From NCBI GenBank assembly GCA_904502175.1, contig CAJGDU010000081.1, forward strand, positions 1-5,823: a stretch of DNA of 5,823 nucleotides. The letters run 5' to 3'. The notes below the pieces were generated by a model. It was not told the DNA's origin, ran no database searches, and saw nothing but the letters and a program-made list of their open reading frames with translations. The stretch is from Clostridiaceae bacterium. GTDB lineage: Bacteria > Bacillota > Clostridia > Oscillospirales > Acutalibacteraceae. Of the stretch, positions 1-5,310 are shown piece after piece (position 1 is the stretch's first letter; each line of letters starts with the position of its first letter). Made by a program: the position numbers and the translations under genes.

Positions 1-1714
1 CGTTGTAGACGATGAATTCGACCTTCTTCGGGTCGATCATGAAGAGCTTGACCTCTTCCGGCTTCGCGTTGTAGAGGATGCTCAGGATCATGGCGTTGAC
101 ACAGACCGACTTACCGGAGCCGGTGGTGCCGCAGATGAGCAGGTGGGGCATCTTGGCGATGTCCGTCGTGCAGATCTGACCGGAGATATCTTTGCCGAGC
201 GCCACGTTCAGAAGGCTCTTCTTCGTGCCCTTCCGGTAAGCGGTGGACTCGATGATCTCCCGCAGCGTGACCATGTCGCGGTCCTGGTTCGGGACCTCGA
301 TGCCGACGGCGGTCTTCCCCGCAATGGGGGCGATACGCACGCCGGAAGCCGCGAGGTTCAGCGCGATGTCATCGGCAAGGCCGGTGATACGGGAGAGCTT
401 GACGCCGGCCGCGGGGGCCAGTTCGTAGCGCGTGACCGAGGGGCCGCGCTCGATGCCGACCAGCGTGGTGGCGACACCGAAGCTCTGGAGCACGTTGACG
501 AGTTTCTCCGCGTTGTTTCTCATCTCCTCCTCGGAGTTGCCGCCGAGGGAGACTTTGGGCGGGTTCAGAAGGTCGACGGAGGGCAGTTTGTAGGCGACCT
601 TTTTGGCGCCGGCCTCCGAAGCGGCCTGTTCGAGTTCCTTGACGGTGTCGCGCGCCGCTTCCACATCGAACTTCTCTTCGATGATGGGCTCGCTCTTCGG
701 CCGTTTGGCTTTCTGTTCGTTGTTCGCGGCCTGCTTGATGATATCTTCCAGAGAACCGCCGGTGGTCACGCCGTTATGGTCGGTGACCGGAGCCGGAGTG
801 GGTGTCTTTTTGCCGGACGCGGCGGCAGTGGCTGCGGCCACCGCGCTGGTGGCGGCCACGTCTTCCGCCTTCTTTTTGCGGTTATTGCGGGCGGCGGGCT
901 GGAAGGACACGGCCTCCTCTTCGGAGACAGGTTCCTCATCGGCCGCGGCGCGTCTTCTCTTCCGGGGCGCGGGTCCCAGGTCCACATCGGGGTTGAAGTT
1001 CTCCCGCTGGGCCTGTTTCTGTTCCTGCTCCTCCGCTCTGGCGGCACGGCGCTCTTCGCGCGCCTGCTGCAGCTCTTCGAAGCTCTCGCGGGTGGCCGTC
1101 CGGGCCTTTTCCGCGGGGTCCATGATGTAGTGATACAGCCGGACCAGCGTGGTGCCGGACAGGATCATGAGCGTGACGAAGGCCAGCAGGATGAGGGTCA
1201 GACCGGCCGGAAGCTTGTTGATGAACAGCAGCAGCAGAGGCGCGCCGAGGATGGCGCCGATGGCACCGCCGCTGAGGCCCTCCGCGCCGAGCTTGTAAGC
1301 GCCGGCGACCGCCGAACCGAACGTGCCGGGAGCGCCGTCTCCCGCAAACACGTAGATGGCGGCACAGAGGAACCAGATGAACAGGGCCGCGAGCAGGACC
1401 TTCGGCCGCAGGCTGGCGCTGTCCTTATCCATGGAAATGAGGATGGCAAGGGCCACCATGAGGAACGGGATGACATAGGCCATGACGCCGAAGAGTCCGA
1501 AAAAGACCCCATGCAGGATGGCCCAGAGTCCGCCGCCCGGGATGAAGACCAGGAAGACCAGGAACAGCGCGACGGCAAACAGGACGATGGCGCCCATCTG
1601 TTTCGAGTTGGTCGCCCCCTGAGGTTTCTTTGCCGTTTTCGCCGTCCGCTGAGCGGTTTTCGACGCGTTGGTATTCTTTTTGGTGGTACTTCCCTTTTTC
1701 TGGGATGTGGCCAT
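1..1714 (-). CDS. ftsK: FtsK/SpoIIIE-family DNA translocase, 3' end cut by window edge
   Basis: This is a septum-anchored ATP-driven motor that pumps chromosomal DNA through the closing division or sporulation septum. The start is the ATG at 1714, six bases after GAGGTG (1726-1721), and 571 residues are visible. A basic Lys/Thr-rich tail (residues 1-38) precedes a membrane domain with hydrophobic stretches near 41-58, 65-94, 105-123 and 150-188. Then come a charged, probably coiled-coil stretch (about 200-245) and an Ala/Pro-rich linker to about 340. The alpha/beta translocase domain starts near 375, with a conserved-looking block around GIERGPSVTRYEL. Walker A is GTTGSGKS (residues 529-536, bases 130-107), followed by the family hallmark MIDPKKVEF. 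Walker B and the gamma DNA-reading domain lie beyond base 1. It sits 19 bases after uppP and is probably co-transcribed with it. FtsK and SpoIIIE cannot be told apart here. The family call is very secure. Confidence 0.97.
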   Translation of the reverse strand, partial: MATSQKKGSTTKKNTNASKTAQRTAKTAKKPQGATNSKQMGAIVLFAVALFLVFLVFIPGGGLWAILHGVFFGLFGVMAYVIPFLMVALAILISMDKDSASLRPKVLLAALFIWFLCAAIYVFAGDGAPGTFGSAVAGAYKLGAEGLSGGAIGAILGAPLLLLFINKLPAGLTLILLAFVTLMILSGTTLVRLYHYIMDPAEKARTATRESFEELQQAREERRAARAEEQEQKQAQRENFNPDVDLGPAPRKRRRAAADEEPVSEEEAVSFQPAARNNRKKKAEDVAATSAVAAATAAASGKKTPTPAPVTDHNGVTTGGSLEDIIKQAANNEQKAKRPKSEPIIEEKFDVEAARDTVKELEQAASEAGAKKVAYKLPSVDLLNPPKVSLGGNSEEEMRNNAEKLVNVLQSFGVATTLVGIERGPSVTRYELAPAAGVKLSRITGLADDIALNLAASGVRIAPIAGKTAVGIEVPNQDRDMVTLREIIESTAYRKGTKKSLLNVALGKDISGQICTTDIAKMPHLLICGTTGSGKSVCVNAMILSILYNAKPEEVKLFMIDPKKVEFIVYN

Positions 1715-1720
1715 TCAATT

Positions 1721-1726
1721 CACCTC
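1721..1726 (-). promoter_or_regulatory. Ribosome binding site of ftsK
   Basis: GAGGTG on the minus strand lies six bases before the ATG at 1714 and fixes that start. It falls inside the 19-base gap after the uppP stop codon. There is no room there for a separate promoter or terminator, which supports a uppP-ftsK transcript. Confidence 0.8.
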
Positions 1727-1733
1727 GTCAATA

Positions 1734-2618
1734 TTACAGGATGCCCAGTTTTTCCAGGGTGGCCAGGGTGATGACCACAGCGGAAAGAATGAGACAATAA
1801 TAACCGAAGAACTGGAACTTATCTTTGTGGACCAGCCACTCGAGCAGCTTGATGGCCGCGACGCCGACCAGGGCCGCGACGACGATGCCCACAAGGACCG
1901 GGCCGAGGCTGAGCGCCATGGCGCCGCCTTCCAGAGCGTCTTTGATCTCGAGCACGGCGGCGGCCAGGATGGCCGGGGTGCCGAGCACGAAGGAGTATTC
2001 GACCATGTAGTCTTTGTTGACGCCGAGGAGCATACCGGTGGAAATGGTGGAACCGGACCGGGAGATGCCGGGGAACGCGGCGGCGGCCAGCTGGGCCACA
2101 CCGACCCACCAGGCATCCTTGCCTTCCACGACGGGCCGGATGTTCTTCTTCAGCCGCGCTGCGCGGGCGCCGGTCAGAAGCAGGATGGCGGTGACCAGGA
2201 AGCAGAAGCCCTCGACCAGGATGTCGGAGTCGTTGGCCAGACCTTCCACGAGGTCCTTGAGGTTCCGGCCTCCCCCGACGGGGATGAACAGGAACAGAAG
2301 CGGGATGCAGGAGATGACCATCATGTAGAGCATGTGGCGGTCATCGGAGATGTGCTTTCTGTCGAGTTTGCGGGTAAATACATCGCCCACGGTCCTTCCG
2401 AGCTCCTTGACGAGCCTCCAGAGCGTTTTGTAGTAGACGGCGATGACGGCGGCGAGCGTGCCGATGTGCAGGAACACGGTCAGCTGCAGCGAGCCGTCTC
2501 CCGAGAGTCCCATAAAGTGCTGGAACAGCGAGAGGTGGCCGGAGCTGGAGACCGGCAGGAATTCTGTGGCACCCTGCACGATGCCGAGAACGACGGCTTT
2601 CAAATATTCCATAAACAT
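1734..2618 (-). CDS. uppP: Undecaprenyl-diphosphatase UppP (BacA family)
   Basis: This integral membrane phosphatase converts undecaprenyl diphosphate to undecaprenyl phosphate, recycling the lipid carrier for peptidoglycan and other wall polymers. Overproduction of the family gives bacitracin resistance. The protein has 294 residues, slightly longer than the usual 265-280. Both signature motifs are intact. The N-terminal one is QGATEFLPVSSSGHL (Q15-L29), with the paired acidic/amide positions Q15 and E19 and the serine-glycine-histidine cluster. The second is PGISRSG (183-189), with the catalytic arginine R187. Hydrophobic helices are evident around 45-62, 97-113, 136-150, 172-182, 208-224, 236-256 and 271-288. 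The ATG at 2618 is chosen because AAGGAG ends ten bases upstream. A second in-frame ATG two codons later (2612) is less well spaced. It is first in the leftward operon, followed 19 bases later by ftsK. Confidence 0.96.
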   Translation of the reverse strand: MFMEYLKAVVLGIVQGATEFLPVSSSGHLSLFQHFMGLSGDGSLQLTVFLHIGTLAAVIAVYYKTLWRLVKELGRTVGDVFTRKLDRKHISDDRHMLYMMVISCIPLLFLFIPVGGGRNLKDLVEGLANDSDILVEGFCFLVTAILLLTGARAARLKKNIRPVVEGKDAWWVGVAQLAAAAFPGISRSGSTISTGMLLGVNKDYMVEYSFVLGTPAILAAAVLEIKDALEGGAMALSLGPVLVGIVVAALVGVAAIKLLEWLVHKDKFQFFGYYCLILSAVVITLATLEKLGIL

Positions 2619-2628
2619 GAAACGATTT

Positions 2629-2634
2629 CTCCTT
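2629..2634 (-). promoter_or_regulatory. Ribosome binding site of uppP
   Basis: AAGGAG on the minus strand is ten bases from the ATG at 2618 and sixteen from the ATG at 2612. It therefore favours the upstream start. Confidence 0.7.
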
Positions 2635-2658
2635 ACAGGTCACTTTTGTTTTCGAATT

Positions 2659-2687
2659 ATTATAACAAAGAAGATTGTGTTCTTCAA
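2659..2687 (-). promoter_or_regulatory. Sigma-A promoter of the uppP-ftsK operon
   Basis: On the minus strand a -35 box TTGAAG (2687-2682, four of six consensus bases) is followed after exactly 17 bases by a perfect -10 box TATAAT (2664-2659). Transcription would start near 2652, giving a leader of about 33 bases that contains the uppP ribosome binding site. The -10 box lies inside an imperfect inverted repeat (2643-2670), reported as a finding. Placement is from consensus matching only. Confidence 0.72.
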
Positions 2688-2725
2688 GGCGATATACCAC
2701 AACATCTAGTTAATAATAAAATACA

Positions 2726-2754
2726 TTGACAGATTTGTAACACATCTTTATAAT
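2726..2754 (+). promoter_or_regulatory. Consensus sigma-A promoter of the icd-rex operon
   Basis: TTGACA (2726-2731) and TATAAT (2749-2754) are both perfect consensus boxes separated by the ideal 17 bases, in an AT-rich region between divergent genes. Transcription should start near 2761, giving a leader of about 36 bases. So strong a core promoter normally needs a repressor to be regulated, and a Rex-like operator sits directly at the predicted start site. Confidence 0.88.
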
Positions 2755-2758
2755 GGGA

Positions 2759-2777
2759 TTGTTAAAAAATTAAACAA
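2759..2777 (+). promoter_or_regulatory. Candidate Rex operator
   Basis: The 19 bases TTGTTAAAAAATTAAACAA form a near-palindrome. The left half is the exact Rex half-site TTGTTAA. The right half, TTAAACAA, is the expected TTAACAA with one extra A, so the site is one base longer than the usual 18-base TTGTTAA-N4-TTAACAA of Gram-positive Rex. The outer five bases on each side pair perfectly. The site overlaps the predicted transcription start, where bound repressor would block RNA polymerase. The gene for Rex itself is second in the operon, so autoregulation is likely. Binding is inferred from the motif. Confidence 0.68.
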
Positions 2778-2781
2778 GTCG

Positions 2782-2787
2782 AAAGGA
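2782..2787 (+). promoter_or_regulatory. Ribosome binding site of the isocitrate dehydrogenase gene
   Basis: AAAGGA lies nine bases before the ATG at 2797 and supports that start. This matters because the start gives an N-terminal extension relative to the core family. Confidence 0.7.
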
Positions 2788-2796
2788 AACACCTCA

Positions 2797-3954
2797 ATGG
2801 GCAAGTACGATACATATGTTGAGGAGTGCACCGCGCACTTCAAAGCGCTGCTGGAGGAGCAGCTGGAACGGGAAGACCGCATGGAAGCGGAAACCGGCAA
2901 AAAAGACTTTGCGAACCTGGACCATATCGTCATCGGCTTCTGCGGAGGCGACGGCATCGGCCCGGTCATCACGGCAGAGTCCCGCCGTCTCATCGAGTTC
3001 CTGCTGAAAGACGACATCGCCTCCGGCAAAGTGGAACTCAAAGACATTGACGGCCTCACCATCGAGAACCGCATGGCGGTCGGCAAGGCCATCCCCGACG
3101 ACGTGCTCGCAGAGCTGAAGACCTGCGACGTCATCATGAAGGGTCCCACCACCACCCCTACCGGCGGCACCATGGAGAGCGCGAACGTCGCCATGCGCCG
3201 CGAACTGGACCTCTACGCCAACGTCCGCCCCACCAAAGTCCCGTCTGAGAACATCGACTGGATCTTCTTCCGGGAGAACACCGAAGGAGAATACGTCCTC
3301 GGTTCCAAGGGCGTGGAAGTGCCCGACAAACTGGCCTTCGACTTCAAAGTCACCACCAAAGCCGGGACCGAGCGCATCTGCCGGGCGGCATTCGAATACG
3401 CGAAGAACAACGGCAAGGACTATGTGGCCATCGTCACGAAGGCCAACATCATGAAGAAGACCGACGGCAACTTCACGAAGATCGCCCACGAGGTCGCGAA
3501 AGACTATCCGGGCATCACGGCGGAGGACTGGTTCATCGACATCATGACCGCCAACCTGGTCAACCCCGCCCGCCGCAGTCAGTTCCAGGTCTTCGTCATG
3601 CCGAACCTCTACGGCGACATCATCACCGATGAGGCGGCCCAGATCCAGGGCGGCGTCGGCACGGCCGGTTCCGGGAACCTCGGCGACAAGTACTGCATGT
3701 TCGAGGCCATCCACGGCTCCGCTCCCCGCATGATCGAAGAGGGCCGCGGCAAGTATGCCAACCCCTGCAGCATGTTCAAGGCCTCCGAAATGATGCTTCG
3801 CCACATCGGCTACATCGAAGAGGCGGACAAGCTCGCCAAGGCGCTGGAAGTCTGCAACGACACCGAGCGCAAATACGTCATCACCGGCCGCGAGGGCGGT
3901 GCCACCTGCGAAGATTTCGGCAATTATGTGATGGAAACCGTCACGAAATTATAA
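2797..3954 (+). CDS. icd: Isocitrate dehydrogenase-like (isocitrate/isopropylmalate dehydrogenase family)
   Basis: Cytoplasmic beta-decarboxylating dehydrogenase, most likely converting isocitrate to 2-oxoglutarate and CO2 and supplying glutamate precursors. It has 385 residues. The nucleotide-fold start GGDGIGP is at 50-56. The substrate loop and arginines match the isocitrate enzymes: S128, N130, R134, R144 and R159 correspond to E. coli S113, N115, R119, R129 and R153. Y166 and K215 (in KANIMKKTDG) fit the catalytic Tyr/Lys pair, and D248, D274 and D278 the metal site. S128 with N130 favours isocitrate over isopropylmalate. The cofactor loop HGSAPRM...KYANP (306-323) gives mixed NAD/NADP signals; linkage to rex favours NAD. 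Residues 1-42 are a helical, charged extension that many relatives lack. It is first gene of the rex operon, behind a consensus promoter and Rex-like site. 3-Isopropylmalate or another 2-hydroxyacid substrate is possible but less likely. Confidence 0.88.
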   Translation: MGKYDTYVEECTAHFKALLEEQLEREDRMEAETGKKDFANLDHIVIGFCGGDGIGPVITAESRRLIEFLLKDDIASGKVELKDIDGLTIENRMAVGKAIPDDVLAELKTCDVIMKGPTTTPTGGTMESANVAMRRELDLYANVRPTKVPSENIDWIFFRENTEGEYVLGSKGVEVPDKLAFDFKVTTKAGTERICRAAFEYAKNNGKDYVAIVTKANIMKKTDGNFTKIAHEVAKDYPGITAEDWFIDIMTANLVNPARRSQFQVFVMPNLYGDIITDEAAQIQGGVGTAGSGNLGDKYCMFEAIHGSAPRMIEEGRGKYANPCSMFKASEMMLRHIGYIEEADKLAKALEVCNDTERKYVITGREGGATCEDFGNYVMETVTKL

Positions 3955-3958
3955 GGAG
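3953..3958 (+). promoter_or_regulatory. Ribosome binding site of rex, overlapping the upstream stop
   Basis: AAGGAG starts inside the TAA stop codon of the dehydrogenase gene (3952-3954) and ends eight bases before the rex ATG at 3967. This suggests translational coupling of the two genes. Confidence 0.85.
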
Positions 3959-3966
3959 TACACAGT

Positions 3967-4605
3967 ATGGGATCCAAGTATGTAAGCAGTTCTGTCATCA
4001 AGCGGCTGCCCCGGTACTATCGGTTCCTCGGCTACCTCATGGAGGACGGCATGGTCCGCATCTCCAGCCGGGAACTTGCGGAACGCATGGGCCTCTCCGC
4101 CTCTCAGATCCGACAGGACCTCAATAATTTCGGCGGCTTCGGCCAGCAGGGCTACGGCTACAACATCGAAAGCCTCTACAAAGAGATCGGCAAGATCCTC
4201 GGCGTAGACAGCGGGTTCAAGACCATCCTCATTGGCGCGGGAAACCTTGGACACACGATAGCCCTTCAAATCGAATACGAAAAACGCGGCTTCGAACTCA
4301 TTGCCATTTTTGACAAGAAGGAAAGCCTTTCGGGACAGATGATCAACGGCATCCCCATTCGCCCCTCGACCGACATCGCAGACTTCTGCAAGGACAACGC
4401 GGTCAAGGTCGCCATCCTCTGTGTCCCGTATGACGCGGCGAAGGAACTGGTCCCCACCCTGGTCAACAGCGGTGTGGTCGGGTTCTGGAACTTCTCGCAC
4501 TACAACATTGCGGAAGAATTCCCCCGCGTCGCGGTCGAAAACGTCCACCTCAACGACAGTCTGATGACGCTCTGCTATCAGATCCTGCACGACATTGACA
4601 ATTAA
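3967..4605 (+). CDS. rex: Redox-sensing transcriptional repressor Rex
   Basis: Rex is a dimeric repressor that senses the NADH/NAD+ ratio. It binds operators when NAD+ dominates and leaves when NADH is high, inducing fermentation and NADH-reoxidising genes. The length of 212 residues is typical. The winged helix domain spans about 1-78: SSRELAERMGLSASQIRQDL (33-52) is the helix-turn-helix with the Rex-type recognition helix, followed by the wing FGGFGQQGYGYNIESL (55-70). The Rossmann domain carries the dinucleotide motif GAGNLG (90-95), with an acidic residue D116 at the end of the second strand (LIAIFD), as expected for NAD(H). The C-terminal helix (about 194-210) would be the domain-swapped one of the dimer. 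It lies 12 bases after the dehydrogenase gene. A Rex-like operator at the head of the operon points to autorepression. Confidence 0.97.
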   Translation: MGSKYVSSSVIKRLPRYYRFLGYLMEDGMVRISSRELAERMGLSASQIRQDLNNFGGFGQQGYGYNIESLYKEIGKILGVDSGFKTILIGAGNLGHTIALQIEYEKRGFELIAIFDKKESLSGQMINGIPIRPSTDIADFCKDNAVKVAILCVPYDAAKELVPTLVNSGVVGFWNFSHYNIAEEFPRVAVENVHLNDSLMTLCYQILHDIDN

Positions 4606-4609
4606 GGAG
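4604..4609 (+). promoter_or_regulatory. Ribosome binding site of the 226-residue orphan gene, overlapping the rex stop
   Basis: AAGGAG begins within the TAA stop codon of rex (4603-4605) and lies ten bases before the ATG at 4620. It supports that start over the in-frame ATG at 4641. Confidence 0.75.
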
Positions 4610-4619
4610 CCGAACTATC

Positions 4620-5300
4620 ATGAAACAGATTTTAGACTATATGCCTCTGGACATCGTCCCCCATCCGGACGGGTTCGTCATCATCGAGCCCGACAAGAAG
4701 GACGACGACGGACGCCTGCGCATCTCCTTCTGGTTCTACAACCTGAAGACCATGGTCGTTCAGAAGGTAAAAAAGAACTTCTACACGGAGTGCAAGTTCG
4801 GCCCCGCCCACGAGAGCATCACGAAACAGATCAACGACTACATCTCCTGCGCGGTCTGTGAATCGCCCAGAGATTTCATCAACGTCGTGTTCCCCACCGG
4901 CGAGATCGGCATCTTCGACATCGGCGGCACCCTCATCTGGACCGGCGATCTGCTCTACCACGACTGTGCGCTGCGCAGCTGCGCCCCGGACGGCAAGAAT
5001 ATCTGGTGCGCGGTCCCCGACCAGAACGCCATCGTCCGCTACTCCACCAAGCTGGAGCGCGTCGACTTCCGCATCGGCGGCGTCGACACCCTGGCCTTCG
5101 GCCGGCCCATGTCCGTCTCCCGCTACGGAGACGACCTGTTCGTCTGCTGCAAGACCTCCAACAACATCAAGAAGATCTCCCTCAAGAACTACACCTCCGA
5201 GGACTACAAAAAGTTCGAGGAAGGCGTTCTCCGCTATCTGCGCATCGGCGACAGCGAGATCGTCGTGCTGAACTCCGGCATCTACCTGCTGGACGACTGA
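4620..5300 (+). CDS. Unrecognised protein with propeller-like repeats and a CxxC motif
   Basis: I do not recognise a named family. The 226 residues have no signal peptide or membrane helix, so the protein is probably cytoplasmic. From about residue 85 on, the sequence shows loosely repeating beta-rich units spaced about 40-44 residues apart, each pairing a hydrophobic strand with a turn and a second strand: FINVVFPTGEIGIFDI (86-101), NIWCAVPDQNAIVRYS (127-142), DLFVCCKTSNNIKKIS (172-187) and a final SEIVVLNSGIYLLDD (212-226). This resembles NHL/YncE-type beta-propeller blades. The number of blades looks too small for a closed ring unless residues 16-50 add one or the protein dimerises. There are eight cysteines (58, 77, 80, 116, 121, 130, 176, 177), including the CxxC pair C77/C80 in SCAVCES. 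The gene lies 14 bases after rex and 10 before the glycosylase, so it should share Rex control. Codon use matches its neighbours, and the frame is clearly real. Confidence 0.85.
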   Translation: MKQILDYMPLDIVPHPDGFVIIEPDKKDDDGRLRISFWFYNLKTMVVQKVKKNFYTECKFGPAHESITKQINDYISCAVCESPRDFINVVFPTGEIGIFDIGGTLIWTGDLLYHDCALRSCAPDGKNIWCAVPDQNAIVRYSTKLERVDFRIGGVDTLAFGRPMSVSRYGDDLFVCCKTSNNIKKISLKNYTSEDYKKFEEGVLRYLRIGDSEIVVLNSGIYLLDD

Positions 5301-5303
5301 GGA
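5299..5303 (+). promoter_or_regulatory. Ribosome binding site of the uracil-DNA glycosylase gene, overlapping the upstream stop
   Basis: GAGGA overlaps the TGA stop of the orphan gene (5298-5300) and lies seven bases before the ATG at 5311. This fixes the start of a gene that runs off the window. Confidence 0.75.
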
Positions 5304-5310
5304 CTATCTT

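Noticed and set aside
143..1771. Long plus-strand open frame of 542 codons
   Set aside because: It lies antisense to ftsK, whose minus-strand protein has unmistakable motifs. Its translation is Gly/Arg/Asp-rich without domain signatures, as expected for a shadow frame in GC-rich DNA.
2643..2670. Second standard Rex operator
   Set aside because: The TTGTT and AACAA arms are 13 bases apart instead of 8, and the inner AA/TT positions do not fit, so I do not call it a Rex site. It is kept only as an unexplained inverted repeat.
1668..2729. Plus-strand open frame of 353 codons
   Set aside because: It is antisense to uppP and crosses the uppP promoter. Its composition (many Asp, Gly, His, Gln) is that of a shadow frame and it has no plausible ribosome binding site.
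2794..3804. Minus-strand open frame of 336 codons
   Set aside because: It is antisense to the dehydrogenase gene, whose catalytic residues are all readable on the plus strand. The antisense translation shows no recognisable motif.
3949..4590. Minus-strand open frame of 213 codons
   Set aside because: It mirrors rex almost exactly. The plus strand carries the complete Rex helix-turn-helix and Rossmann motifs.
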